The notes below the pieces were generated by a model. That model searched no databases. It had not been told where the DNA came from and saw nothing but the letters and a program-made list of their open reading frames with translations. Source: Actinomycetota bacterium (GTDB taxonomy: Bacteria > Actinomycetota > Acidimicrobiia > Acidimicrobiales > Acidimicrobilacustridaceae). Taken from it: a DNA stretch of 64,000 nt. Shown here in pieces: positions 16,253 through 24,396 of the stretch; the first letter of the stretch is position 1, and each line of letters begins with the position of its first letter. A program made the position numbers and the translations under genes. The DNA is taken from assembly GCA_016185305.1 (NCBI GenBank), contig JACPNV010000039.1, positions 1-64,000 on the forward strand, read 5' to 3'.

Positions 16253-17077
16253 TTACCAGCCCCGGAACTCCGGGTCGCGGCGTTCGGCGAAGGCGAGCAT
16301 CCCCTCCTTGGCGTCGCCGGTCGCGCTCACGGCTTCCTGGGCCAGGGCCTCTTCCTCGAATGCGGTCTCGCGGCTCGACTCGAACGACCGGTTCAGCAGG
16401 CGCTTGGTCATGGCGAGTGCACGGGTGGGCGCGGCGGCGAGGCGCTCGGCCAGCGCGGCGGTCTCGTTCGAGAGCTCGGCCACGGGAACGACCTTCATCG
16501 CGATTCCGAGAGCGGCCGCGTTCTCGGCTGAGACGTCGTCGCCGAGCAGCAAGAGCTCTTTGGCTTTGTGCAGCCCGACGATCCTCGGCAGCAGGTAGGC
16601 GCCGCCGGCGTCGGGCATGATGCCGCGGCGCACGAACACCTCGATCAGCCGGGCGTGCTCGGCCATCAACACGAAGTCGCACGCGATGGCGAGCTGTGCG
16701 CCGCCACCGGCAGCGGTGCCGTTGATGGCGCCGACGACCGGCTTCTCGCAGTCGAGCACCGCGCCGATCAGCCGTTGCCAGCCGAGCCGGATGATCCGTG
16801 CTGCATCCCCCTGGGCGCGATCGGGCGCACCTTCGGGCCGCGGGGCGAGCTCGGGCCGGGCGCCGCCGAGCTGCGCACCCGTGCAGAAGTGGCGCTCGCC
16901 CGCGGCGGTGAGGACGACGGCGCGCACGTCGAGGCGCCCAGAGCAGTCGTACAAGAGGTCGCCGATGCCGTCACGCATGGCCGCGCTCATCGCATTGCCG
17001 CGGTCAGGCGCGTTGATGGTGATGGTCGCGATGTCGCCGTCGACCGCGAACAGGATGGGGTCGGAATCGTTGCTCAC
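16253..17077 (-). CDS. Enoyl-CoA hydratase/isomerase family protein
   Basis: A 274-residue crotonase. Motifs are HFCTGAQLGG and GTAAGGGAQLAIACDFVL for the oxyanion hole and VFVRRGIMPDAGGAYLLPRIVG for the substrate loop, the latter resembling isomerase-type crotonases (Asp in PDAGG) rather than hydratases. Start GTG 17077 follows GGGGAG. A class A operator (17121-17134) lies in the divergent interval shared with the SDR/acyl-CoA dehydrogenase operon, suggesting co-regulation in steroid or fatty-acid breakdown. Confidence 0.87.
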   Translation of the reverse strand: MSNDSDPILFAVDGDIATITINAPDRGNAMSAAMRDGIGDLLYDCSGRLDVRAVVLTAAGERHFCTGAQLGGARPELAPRPEGAPDRAQGDAARIIRLGWQRLIGAVLDCEKPVVGAINGTAAGGGAQLAIACDFVLMAEHARLIEVFVRRGIMPDAGGAYLLPRIVGLHKAKELLLLGDDVSAENAAALGIAMKVVPVAELSNETAALAERLAAAPTRALAMTKRLLNRSFESSRETAFEEEALAQEAVSATGDAKEGMLAFAERRDPEFRGW

Positions 17078-17120
17078 GGGCTCTCCCCTGTTGGCAGGAC
17101 GGGCGGACCGTACCGTAGTG

Positions 17121-17134
17121 TGACACGAACGTCA
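17121..17134. promoter_or_regulatory. Class A operator TGACAC-GAA-CGTCA
   Basis: Imperfect palindrome TGACACGAACGTCA followed by GATTT, located between the divergent crotonase (start 17077) and SDR (start 17181). The same 14 bases plus GATTT recur at 36741-36754, and variants are at 35647 and 41174. Confidence 0.7.
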
Positions 17135-17180
17135 GATTTCGTTCGGTGGCCGCGGCTGCGGGACGGCAGGGGGAGGTTCC

Positions 17181-18101
17181 ATGGGTCTGTTCGACCGGAG
17201 GGTGGCGATCGTGACGGGCGCCGGTCGCGGCATCGGGCGAGCGGAAGCCCTGCTGCTCGCGTCCGAAGGCGCTTCGGTCGTGGTCAACGACCTCGGCGGA
17301 GGAGCGGCCGGGGACGGCGCCGACCAGTCCCCGGCCCAGCAGGTCGTGGACGAGATCACCGGCGCCGGAGGGAAGGCGGTGGCGAACTTCGGCAGCGTCT
17401 CGTCGTTCACGGATGCCGAGGCGCTCGTTCAGCAGGCGGTCGATGCCTACGGGCAGCTCGACATCCTCATCAACAACGCGGGCATCTTGCGCGACGCCAT
17501 GAGCTTCTCGATGACCGAGGACGAGTGGGACGCGGTCATCGATGTCCACCTCAAAGGTCATTTCGCCACGACGCACTTCGCCGGCATCCACTGGCGCGCT
17601 CGCTCGAAGGAGAGTGGCGAGCCGGTCAACGGCGCCATCGTGAACACCGCTTCCGAGTCGGGGCTGTACGGCAACGCCGCCCAGGCGAACTACGCGGCGG
17701 CAAAGGCGGGCATCGCGTCGATGACGATCGTGACCGCGCGCGAGCTCGAGCGCTACGGCGTGCGCGTGAACGCCATCGCACCGGTCGCTCGCACGCGGCT
17801 GACCGAAGCGATCGCCGGCGACCACATGAAGCCCAAGGAGAACGACTTCGATCGTTTCGCACCAGAGAACGTCGCTGCCGTCGCGTGCTGGCTCGCCTCC
17901 GACCTCGCCGCCGGCATCAGCGGCCAGGTCGTGAAGGTGCAGGGCGGCGTGATCCAATTGCTTGAAGGCTGGCGGCCGCTCACCGAGGCGACTGCCGACA
18001 AGCCGTGGACCATCGACGGTGTCGAAGGCGTGCGCGACACGTTGCTCGCCGCAGCCGACGGCTCGATCCCCCCGTTCTTCTTTCCCAGCCCGGACTCCTG
18101 A
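17181..18101 (+). CDS. 17-beta-HSD/MFE-2-type short-chain dehydrogenase (ChsB1-like)
   Basis: A 306-residue NAD-dependent 3-hydroxyacyl-CoA dehydrogenase of the multifunctional-enzyme-2 type. The Rossmann motif is TGAGRGIG (residues 12-19), then VVVNDLGG specifying NAD, NNAG (98-101), catalytic Ser at 158 or 160, Tyr171 and Lys175 (YAAAK). The sequence resembles mycobacterial Rv3502c/ChsB1, which oxidises steroid side-chain hydroxyacyl-CoAs. It is followed without gap by two acyl-CoA dehydrogenase subunits, the same neighbourhood as Rv3502c-FadE26-FadE27. This supports a role in one beta-oxidation cycle. The class A operator lies 47 bp upstream. Confidence 0.85.
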   Translation: MGLFDRRVAIVTGAGRGIGRAEALLLASEGASVVVNDLGGGAAGDGADQSPAQQVVDEITGAGGKAVANFGSVSSFTDAEALVQQAVDAYGQLDILINNAGILRDAMSFSMTEDEWDAVIDVHLKGHFATTHFAGIHWRARSKESGEPVNGAIVNTASESGLYGNAAQANYAAAKAGIASMTIVTARELERYGVRVNAIAPVARTRLTEAIAGDHMKPKENDFDRFAPENVAAVACWLASDLAAGISGQVVKVQGGVIQLLEGWRPLTEATADKPWTIDGVEGVRDTLLAAADGSIPPFFFPSPDS

Positions 18102-19268
18102 ATGCAGATCGTCACCAGCCCGGAAGACGAGGCGTTCCTCAACGAGCTGCGAGCGTTCCTCGACGCGAACTGCCCGCCCGAAGCGAAGCCGAACCGCGAC
18201 TTCCTCGGCGAGGAAGACGCGGGCATCCCCCAGTGGGCCCGAGAATGGCAAGCAACGCTCTTCGACAACGGGTGGATGGTGCCGTCGTTCTCGCCCGAGC
18301 TCGGTGGGCGCAACGCGACGCCGTCGCAGACCTTCGTCTACCTGGAGGAGCTGGCGAGACAGCGAGTTGTCCGCTCGGTGCACTTCGGCGGCTATGCCAT
18401 CGTCGGGCCGAGCCTGCTCGAGTTCGGCAACGACGAGCAGAAGGCGATGGCTCCCGGCGCCATCCGGGGCGACACCGTGTGGTGCGTCGGCATGAGCGAG
18501 CCCGATGCCGGGTCCGACCTCGCGGCCCTCAAGACCCGGGCCGTCGACGACGGCGACTCGTTCATCGTGACCGGGCAGAAGGTGTGGACGTCGTACGCGC
18601 CGGTTGCCGACAAGTGCTTCTGCTACGTCCGCACCGATCCCGACGCACCGAAGCACAAGGGCATCAGCGTCCTCATCGTCGACCTCGACTCGCCGGGCAT
18701 CGACATCCGCCCGCTGGTGCAGATCACCGGCTCCGCCGAGTTCGCCGAGGTGTTCTTCGACGACGTGGTCGTCCCCAAGGCGAACCTGGTCGGCGATCTC
18801 AACGACGGTTGGCGCATCACCATGGGCTCACTTGCCCACGAGCGGGGCGGGTTGTGGGTCGAGGGCGTGGTGGGCGCGCAGCGGGCGCTCGAAGGTTTGT
18901 GTGATCTGGTGAAGCGCAACGGCCTTGGCGGCGACCCGGCCGTCCGCCGGCGGCTCGGAGGATTGTACGAGCGGGTGGAGTCGCTCCGGGCGCTCGGCTA
19001 CAAGGGCCTCTCGTCGTTCGCACAAGGCAGCTCAGCGCCCGAGCACTCGTACATGAAGCTGGCCACGAGCGAGCTGCGGCAGGAACTGTCCGAATACGGG
19101 ATGGATCTGCAGGGCGCCTTCGGCGCGGCGGTCGCCGACCAGGCCAGCGACGAAGGCCGGTGGTGGCGGGGATTCTTCGTCTCCATCGCCGCCTCGATCG
19201 GCGGGGGCACGTCCGAGATCCAGCGCAACGTCGTGGCCACCCGGGTGCTCGGGCTCCCGCGATCATGA
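18102..19268 (+). CDS. Acyl-CoA dehydrogenase, subunit 1 of a tandem pair
   Basis: A 388-residue flavoprotein of the acyl-CoA dehydrogenase fold. It has WCVGMSEPDAGSDLAALKT and VWTSYAPVADKCF (FAD/substrate loop) and the C-terminal FAD-binding end SIGGGTSEIQRNVVATRVLGLPR. Steroid-type dehydrogenases are built from two different subunits encoded in tandem, one supplying the FAD-adenine site and the other the catalytic acid. This looks like the former. The start codon follows directly on the SDR stop, and its own stop overlaps the next ATG (ATGA). Confidence 0.9.
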   Translation: MQIVTSPEDEAFLNELRAFLDANCPPEAKPNRDFLGEEDAGIPQWAREWQATLFDNGWMVPSFSPELGGRNATPSQTFVYLEELARQRVVRSVHFGGYAIVGPSLLEFGNDEQKAMAPGAIRGDTVWCVGMSEPDAGSDLAALKTRAVDDGDSFIVTGQKVWTSYAPVADKCFCYVRTDPDAPKHKGISVLIVDLDSPGIDIRPLVQITGSAEFAEVFFDDVVVPKANLVGDLNDGWRITMGSLAHERGGLWVEGVVGAQRALEGLCDLVKRNGLGGDPAVRRRLGGLYERVESLRALGYKGLSSFAQGSSAPEHSYMKLATSELRQELSEYGMDLQGAFGAAVADQASDEGRWWRGFFVSIAASIGGGTSEIQRNVVATRVLGLPRS

Positions 19269-20278
19269 CCGCCGACTTCAGGCTGAGCGAGGAGCAGGAC
19301 CTCCTTCGCGAAACGGCGCGCTCGGTGCTCGCGCGCGAATGCCCGCCTGCGCTGGTGCGCGCGCACATCGACGATCCGGCGGTCGTCGAGTCCTTGTGGG
19401 AGAAGCATCTGCACGAGTGGGCTGCCCTCGGCGACGGGCCACTCGTCGATCTCTGCATCTTCGCCGAAGAGCTCGGTGCAGCGGTCGTGCCCGGTCCATG
19501 CTTCGCGACCGCGGCGCTGGGGCTGCCACTGTTGCGCGCCGTGGCGGACGAGCGTGCGGACGCTGTTGCCGAAGGCGAGCTGGTCGCGACGGCTGCCGTT
19601 GCCGGCCGCGACGGCACGTGGGAGCTCAACGACGATGGCGTGCGGACCTTCGTGCTCGAGGCCGACCGCGCCGACCTGGTAGCGATCGTGCTGCCGGGTC
19701 CGGCGCTCGCGGTGGTGGACGCCGCCTCACGAACAGCGCGTGAGATCAAGACCCTCGACACGACGCGCCGTGTCTTCGAGATCGACATCACCGCCGAAGA
19801 TCGCGCCGTGGCGAAGGCCGTCGACGCGGCCGCGCTTGCGTCGGTGCTGCGGCGCGCAACGGTCGCGCTGGCTGCCGAGCTGGTCGGCACGACCCGATGG
19901 CTCCTCGAGCACACCATCGAGTACGCGAAGGCGAGAGAGCAGTTCGGGAAGCCCATCGGCTCGTTCCAGGGGTTGCAGTGGAAGATCGTCGACATGGCGC
20001 TCGACGCCGAGCGGGCGACGGCCGCCGCGTACTACGCGGCCATGGCGATCGACGCGGGTGAACCAGATGCCTTGCGGGCCGCTCACGTCGCCAAAGCAAC
20101 CGCGGGTGTTGCGGCTCGGCACTGTGCGAAGAGCGGGATGCAGGTCTACGGCGGCATCGGGTACACGTGGGAGAACGACCTGCACCTCTACCTGCGCCGC
20201 GCCTTCGCGAGCGACTACCTGCTGGGCTCGTCGACCTATCACCACGACCGATTGGCCCAACTGCTGCTCGACGCCTGA
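19265..20278 (+). CDS. Acyl-CoA dehydrogenase, subunit 2 of a tandem pair
   Basis: A 337-residue dehydrogenase subunit. The middle domain is shortened and lacks a normal SEPxxGSD loop. The C-terminal part has REQFGKPIGSFQGLQWKIVDM and VYGGIGYTWENDLHLYLRRA, where the Glu of TWE occupies the catalytic-base position. It complements the upstream subunit and the pair probably forms an alpha2-beta2 enzyme like mycobacterial ChsE complexes. Translation is coupled through a 4-nt overlap. Substrate is inferred to be a steroid side-chain or ring-derived CoA ester. Confidence 0.88.
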   Translation: MTADFRLSEEQDLLRETARSVLARECPPALVRAHIDDPAVVESLWEKHLHEWAALGDGPLVDLCIFAEELGAAVVPGPCFATAALGLPLLRAVADERADAVAEGELVATAAVAGRDGTWELNDDGVRTFVLEADRADLVAIVLPGPALAVVDAASRTAREIKTLDTTRRVFEIDITAEDRAVAKAVDAAALASVLRRATVALAAELVGTTRWLLEHTIEYAKAREQFGKPIGSFQGLQWKIVDMALDAERATAAAYYAAMAIDAGEPDALRAAHVAKATAGVAARHCAKSGMQVYGGIGYTWENDLHLYLRRAFASDYLLGSSTYHHDRLAQLLLDA

Positions 20279-20320
20279 CGGCGACCCGGCGGCCCGACTG
20301 GCAAGGTCACCGCGAGACCT

Positions 20321-20334
20321 GAACCGAACGGTTC
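20321..20334. promoter_or_regulatory. Inverted repeat GAACCG-AA-CGGTTC
   Basis: 6-bp perfect arms with a 2-bp spacer, ending 4 bases before ATG 20339 and 31 bases before the alternative ATG 20366 of the lipoprotein gene. Possible operator or short hairpin. No regulator suggested. Confidence 0.4.
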
Positions 20335-20338
20335 GCAT

Positions 20339-21088
20339 ATGCGCGGTCTGTCAACGTCGGCCGTGATGTCCCGGCGGACGTTTCCTCTCATGCTCGGCGT
20401 CCTGGTTCTCGTGGGACTCGTGACCGCCTGCCTTCCCGCTGTCACGCCGGTCGCCGTGGACGATGTGTGCGGGCGGGGCGGCATCACGTCAGGCTGGCAA
20501 CCGTCGCTGGTTGGCACGCCCGCCCGAGACGTCGTGCTCGTCGGTGACAGCCTCACCTTCGGCCTCGCCGACTACGGCCAGCTCGGCCGGCTGACCGGAA
20601 CCAACGGCAGCAACCTCCTCCTCGCGGATGGCCGCATCGGCTGCACGGCCGGCCAGCGCGCCAGCGCGGTGCAGTGGTACGCCGAGCGTCGGCCCGACGT
20701 GCTCGCCGTCGAGCTCGGCACCAACGACGTTCGGGATGCGTCGGCGCTCGCGGCGCAGGGCGATGTCGTCGCGGCCTTGCTCACGATCCTCGACGCGCAG
20801 GGTCAGATCCGCGAGCTGGTGCGCGATGCTCGCACCAGGGGGGTGAGCTGCGTCGTGCTGGTCGGCGTCAACGAGCAGGCAGCCGGTGCGTTCGATCTCG
20901 CGCGGTACGGCCCCGCGCTCAACCACACCATGAGCGAGCAGAGCCGGGCTGAGGGCGTGCGCTACGCGGACTGGAGCGCGGCGTCGCGGACGCAACCCGA
21001 GTGGTTCGTGGACGATGGCGTGCACCTCACGCCCGCGGGCTCGGCGGCCTTTGCCTCGCTGATCGGTGATGCCATCGGTCGTTGCTGA
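20339..21088 (+). CDS. SGNH/GDSL hydrolase-like lipoprotein
   Basis: A 249-residue protein. A signal sequence with lipobox VTAC (LGVLVLVGLVTAC) indicates a surface lipoprotein. The start may be ATG 20339 or ATG 20366, the latter giving a more compact signal peptide. The hydrolase part shows the SGNH blocks: VLVGDSLTFGLADYG (nucleophile Ser), ELGTNDVRD (Asn) and DDGVHLTPAG (Asp and His). Probable esterase or lipase. Substrate unknown. Downstream is a GGGGC-GCA-GCCCC hairpin at 21134. Confidence 0.85.
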   Translation: MRGLSTSAVMSRRTFPLMLGVLVLVGLVTACLPAVTPVAVDDVCGRGGITSGWQPSLVGTPARDVVLVGDSLTFGLADYGQLGRLTGTNGSNLLLADGRIGCTAGQRASAVQWYAERRPDVLAVELGTNDVRDASALAAQGDVVAALLTILDAQGQIRELVRDARTRGVSCVVLVGVNEQAAGAFDLARYGPALNHTMSEQSRAEGVRYADWSAASRTQPEWFVDDGVHLTPAGSAAFASLIGDAIGRC

Positions 21089-21133
21089 GATGAGGCGTTG
21101 CGACAGAGCTCGGAGCGCTCGCGGAGCGTGCGT

Positions 21134-21146
21134 GGGGCGCAGCCCC
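21134..21146. terminator. GGGGC-GCA-GCCCC hairpin between convergent genes
   Basis: A 5-bp stem between the lipoprotein gene (stop 21088) and the TetR gene (stop 21154). A related hairpin with similar flanks (in inverse orientation) is at 46432-46446, so this is a dispersed repeat that may serve as a bidirectional terminator here. Confidence 0.45.
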
Positions 21147-21153
21147 CAGGCAA

Positions 21154-21927
21154 CTACGCCTTCTTCTTCGGTGAGCGCTTCGTCGCTTGCTTCGTCGCTC
21201 GTCTGGCTGGCTTTGCGGCCGCCGGCTGCTCGGCCGGCATGGTGCCCGTGGTCATGATCGCGTCCACGAGCACGGCGATGAGACCGATGGTGCGGAAGAG
21301 CGAGTCTTCACGATCGGTGTCGGGGTCGAGGTCGGTCAGCAGCTCGATGCCGAAGAACAGCGACGAGACCGCGAAAGCGAGGTCTTCGACCGGGAACGCG
21401 TCTTCGAACGCGCTGCCCTCGAGCACGTTGCGTATCGCCTGCTCGACAAGGTCGGTCCACGGCTTGAACGACCGGTAGAGGCGAGGGCCGAGGGCAGGCT
21501 CGCCGACGGCGCCGGCCAGCATCTGCACCAGGACGGTGATGTTCCCGGTCTCGGCGTCTTCCTTGTGGAGCTCGGCGCCGACGCGAGCGAGCTGGGGAAA
21601 GGTCGTGACGCCGGCCAGTCGCTCCTCGTAGAGGTCGATGCGTCGCTCGCCCATCTTCGCCAGCGCGGCGACCATGACGTCGTTGATCGAGCCGAAGTGG
21701 TAGTAGATCAACGCCTGGTTGAAGGCGCCGGTGCGGGCAATCGCCCGAGCGCTGGCGCCGACGATGCCCTCGGTCTTCAACGTCTCGATGGTCGCGTCGA
21801 TGATGCGGGCGCGTGTCTCTTCTGATGCTTGGGCAGTCGCCGGCTGGCGGCCGCGAGCGCGGGCCACGATGGAGGGACCTCGACTTCGGTTGGGGGTGTG
21901 GGTCGATTGGGGTGCGGGGAGCGTCAT
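21154..21927 (-). CDS. TetR family transcriptional regulator with Lys-rich tail
   Basis: A 257-residue regulator. The HTH is at about 38-82: RARIIDATIETLKTEGIVGASARAIARTGAFNQALIYYHFGSINDV. The ligand domain follows. The C-terminus is a basic Ala/Lys tail (KPARRATKQATKRSPKKKA), uncommon in TetR proteins and possibly a non-specific DNA-binding extension. It is the last of three minus-strand genes with short spacing (DUF393 protein, three-TM protein). An inverted repeat TATTGAAC-N17-GTTCAATA upstream of the first gene could be its operator. Confidence 0.87.
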   Translation of the reverse strand: MTLPAPQSTHTPNRSRGPSIVARARGRQPATAQASEETRARIIDATIETLKTEGIVGASARAIARTGAFNQALIYYHFGSINDVMVAALAKMGERRIDLYEERLAGVTTFPQLARVGAELHKEDAETGNITVLVQMLAGAVGEPALGPRLYRSFKPWTDLVEQAIRNVLEGSAFEDAFPVEDLAFAVSSLFFGIELLTDLDPDTDREDSLFRTIGLIAVLVDAIMTTGTMPAEQPAAAKPARRATKQATKRSPKKKA

Positions 21928-21931
21928 CGTT

Positions 21932-22570
21932 CTACTTCTCTTTTCCTAGCGGCGTAGACGCGTGGGACGGGTCGTCAGGTTGGGCGTGCGTGCCAGTGCG
22001 GTTGCAGTACGTGCATGCCGGCGAGCCGACCATGGCGCCGATGCGCCTGCGCTGGGCCGAGATCAGGTGGAAGAAGCGTTCGGCCATCGGCGCGAACGCC
22101 GGCTCGCTCAGGCGGAAGGCCCATCGCCGGTAGCGCCGTGTCGACCAGATGGCGACGAGGAACGCGGCGGGGCCGATCCAGGTGTTGCCCGCTTCGTCGA
22201 CGACCACGAGCTCCCTTCCGAGCCACGGCAGTTCGCCGTAGCGGCGCTTCGCCTCGCTCGAGCCGGCTGCGAGAAGCTCGATCTGCACGTGGCTCGGTTG
22301 CGTTGCCAGCCATTCACGGGCCCGCCGGCACAGCTCGCACGTCTCGTCGTAGACGACGGTCAGCGTGCGGGGTGCCCGCCGGCGCCGCACCGGCCGCGCT
22401 GATGGTGCGCGGCCGGGACGGCGCCGGGGACGGGGGGCGGTCGGGTCGTCGGGCCCAGAGCGGGAGGCCCGGCCGGCGGCGGAGCGGGCCTCGTCGATCG
22501 CTGCGATCGCGGTCGTGAGCGGGTGTGTCGGGTGGTAGTCGACGGAACCGTCTCGTGTGGACGTCACCAT
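21932..22570 (-). CDS. DUF393 (DCC1-like) thiol-disulfide oxidoreductase family protein
   Basis: A 212-residue protein from ATG 22570, chosen because GGAG stands 4 bases upstream. An upstream ATG at 22603 would lie inside the preceding gene. After an Arg/Pro-rich 60-residue N-terminus comes TLTVVYDETCELCRRAREWL, the DxxCxxC signature of DUF393/DCC proteins. A second Cys pair (CTYC) is near the C-terminus. Probably a redox or membrane-associated protein. Biological role unknown. Confidence 0.8.
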   Translation of the reverse strand: MVTSTRDGSVDYHPTHPLTTAIAAIDEARSAAGRASRSGPDDPTAPRPRRRPGRAPSARPVRRRRAPRTLTVVYDETCELCRRAREWLATQPSHVQIELLAAGSSEAKRRYGELPWLGRELVVVDEAGNTWIGPAAFLVAIWSTRRYRRWAFRLSEPAFAPMAERFFHLISAQRRRIGAMVGSPACTYCNRTGTHAQPDDPSHASTPLGKEK

Positions 22571-22581
22571 CTGCTCCGCAG

Positions 22582-23130
22582 TCAACGACCGGCCGGTGCC
22601 CACGGATCGGGAGGCGGCGGTGGCAGCGTGGCGTCGATGAACCGAGCCCGTGGTTGGCGACCGGCGGCGACAGGCTCGTTGCCGTAGCGGTCATTGCTCT
22701 CGTCGTCGTGGGCGTGGCCGGCGGGGTCGGGTCGGTCCGGCGGGGGGAGCAGCACCTGGGGCGGTACCGGCGGCGGCAGGTCGTCGAGTCGGACGTGGCG
22801 GCGGATCTTCGCGAAGACCGCCATGTTGACGAAGTGCAAGATGCCCAGCGACACGAGCAGCAAGCCGAGCCGGTTCACGAGGAACGCGATGAGGTTCTCA
22901 CTCGGGTTGATCGACTCGGCCCGCAGGATCAAGAACGCGTACCCCAGGTTCAGCATGAAGAACCCGATGGTGAGCAGCCGGTTGACTGCTGCGCCGATGT
23001 CGGGGTCGTCGCTGAACACATCGCGGAGGAAGATGCGGCCGTTTCGGTTCAGCACGACGGCGAGCCAGGCCGTCAGCCCGATGCTCGTCGCCAGGTACAC
23101 CCCGTAGAACAGGTTGAGGTTGTTGTTCAT
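22582..23130 (-). CDS. Three-TM membrane protein with Pro-rich tail
   Basis: A 182-residue protein with three hydrophobic spans (about 8-27, 50-70, 82-105), then a soluble tail rich in Pro and Asp. GAGGAG lies 3 nt before ATG 23130. First gene of a probable operon with the DUF393 protein and the TetR regulator. Function not recognised. Confidence 0.75.
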   Translation of the reverse strand: MNNNLNLFYGVYLATSIGLTAWLAVVLNRNGRIFLRDVFSDDPDIGAAVNRLLTIGFFMLNLGYAFLILRAESINPSENLIAFLVNRLGLLLVSLGILHFVNMAVFAKIRRHVRLDDLPPPVPPQVLLPPPDRPDPAGHAHDDESNDRYGNEPVAAGRQPRARFIDATLPPPPPDPWAPAGR

Positions 23131-23174
23131 GGTCTCCTCGTTCCTCGACTCGCCGTGCGCTCGTTGAGCGTAGG

Positions 23175-23207
23175 TATTGAACTAACGATTTAATCAACTG
23201 TTCAATA
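23175..23207. promoter_or_regulatory. Inverted repeat TATTGAAC-N17-GTTCAATA, putative operator
   Basis: Perfect 8-bp arms in a strikingly AT-rich 33-bp stretch, 45 bp upstream of the three-TM gene start at 23130. It is a candidate binding site for the TetR protein encoded at the end of the same operon. Confidence 0.55.
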
Positions 23208-23305
23208 CATACGGCCGAATGTCGGGGTTGTCAACCACCTGGTGGAGATGCCACCCATCTCGTTCCGCGGGACCGAGCGTTCTGAGACGAACGGCCGCGG
23301 AACCG

Positions 23306-23437
23306 CTACACCAGCGGGCGCCCGTACGAGTCGCGGACCGAGCCGCAGAGGATCAAGACGAAGTCGATGAGCGCCCACACGGCGCCCGCTTTGGAATTCG
23401 GTGGCGCGCACCCGGGTACGACCGGGAGAGCGACCAT
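23306..23437 (-). pseudogene. Remnant of a TM2-domain membrane protein
   Basis: A 43-codon frame ends in KAGAVWALIDFVLILCGSVRDSYGRPLV, which matches the last membrane helix and terminal 'D..G.PL' motif of TM2-domain proteins. The first helix and the GxxGxHrFY motif are absent upstream, where only GMVALPVVPGCAPPN is found, so this looks like a 5'-deleted relic. A short expressed peptide cannot be excluded. The rest of 23208-23467 contains nothing I can assign. Confidence 0.4.
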
Positions 23438-23467
23438 GCCCGGCGGGGGGATCGGAGCTGTGCTCGG

Positions 23468-24334
23468 TCAGGCGCGAAGGTCGAGGCCGAAGCGCTCGTG
23501 GAACGCCGCGTACCACTCCTCGGTCGAGAGGGCGCCGAGCGCGACCAACTCTTCGTCGGTCATGGCGTGGCGGCCGGCGATGAGCGCGTGCGCGTCGTCG
23601 GCGACGGGGTAGCGGAGCTTGGGTTCGTCGGTGACGATCGCCTGGCTGATGGTCTTGGCGACCAGCTCGGGGCCGGGGGCGTCGATCAACGTCTTGGCGA
23701 AGTAGCCGACCGAACGTTCGTAGTGCATCGGGTAGAAGGTCTCGGCTGGACCGGCGTCGCCCTTGGCGAAGATCGGCGTGCGGATCGTTCCTGGCTCGAT
23801 GAGCGAGACGCGGATGCCGTAGGCCGCGACCTCCTGGGCGAGGACCTCGGTCAATCCTTCGAGCGCGAACTTGGACGCGGTGTACGCACCCATCGTCACC
23901 TGCGCGAACCGCCCCGCGGCCGACGAGACGTTGACGATGTGCCCGGTCGCGCGCTCGCGCATGGACGGCAAGACCGCCTTGATGCAGCGGACCGCGCCGA
24001 GGAAGTTGGCGTCGAGGTGCTGCTCGAACATCTCGAGCGGCGCATCCTCGATCGCTCGGCTCTGCGCGATCCCTGCGTTGTTCACGAGGATGTCGACGGG
24101 GCCCGACTGCTTGCGGACCTGCCTGAACGCGAGTTCGATCACGTGATCGTTGGTGACATCGATTCGCAAGAGGTTGACGCTGTCGACGCCGGCTTCGATG
24201 CACGCGTCGCGCAACGAGCCGGCCTTGTCGAGGTCGCGCATCGCTCCGTAGACCTCATGGCCGTCTTGTGCGAGCCGGATGGTCGTGGCGAGCCCGATGC
24301 CGGAGTTGGCTCCGGTGACGACAGCGATTCCCAT
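23468..24334 (-). CDS. Short-chain dehydrogenase/reductase
   Basis: A 288-residue classical SDR. TGANSGIG at residues 7-14 with AMRDLDKAG (Arg after the second strand, suggesting NADP), NNAG at about 89-92, catalytic Ser in NVSSAAG, YTASK for Tyr/Lys. The C-terminal extension after PGTIRTPIF is about 90 residues, as in retinol-dehydrogenase-like SDRs acting on lipids. No operon partner. It is divergent from the cyclase/BTAD regulator. Confidence 0.85.
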   Translation of the reverse strand: MGIAVVTGANSGIGLATTIRLAQDGHEVYGAMRDLDKAGSLRDACIEAGVDSVNLLRIDVTNDHVIELAFRQVRKQSGPVDILVNNAGIAQSRAIEDAPLEMFEQHLDANFLGAVRCIKAVLPSMRERATGHIVNVSSAAGRFAQVTMGAYTASKFALEGLTEVLAQEVAAYGIRVSLIEPGTIRTPIFAKGDAGPAETFYPMHYERSVGYFAKTLIDAPGPELVAKTISQAIVTDEPKLRYPVADDAHALIAGRHAMTDEELVALGALSTEEWYAAFHERFGLDLRA

Positions 24335-24396
24335 GCGAGAAGCCTCGCGCGCTTCGCGAACACGGGTGGCGGCGCCTTCCTAAGATGCGAACGGGT

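Noticed and set aside
24385-24396. Start of the large regulator at ATG 24385
   Set aside because: This ATG lies inside the apparent -10 TAAGAT; the next ATG at 24397 gives the usual cyclase N-terminus.
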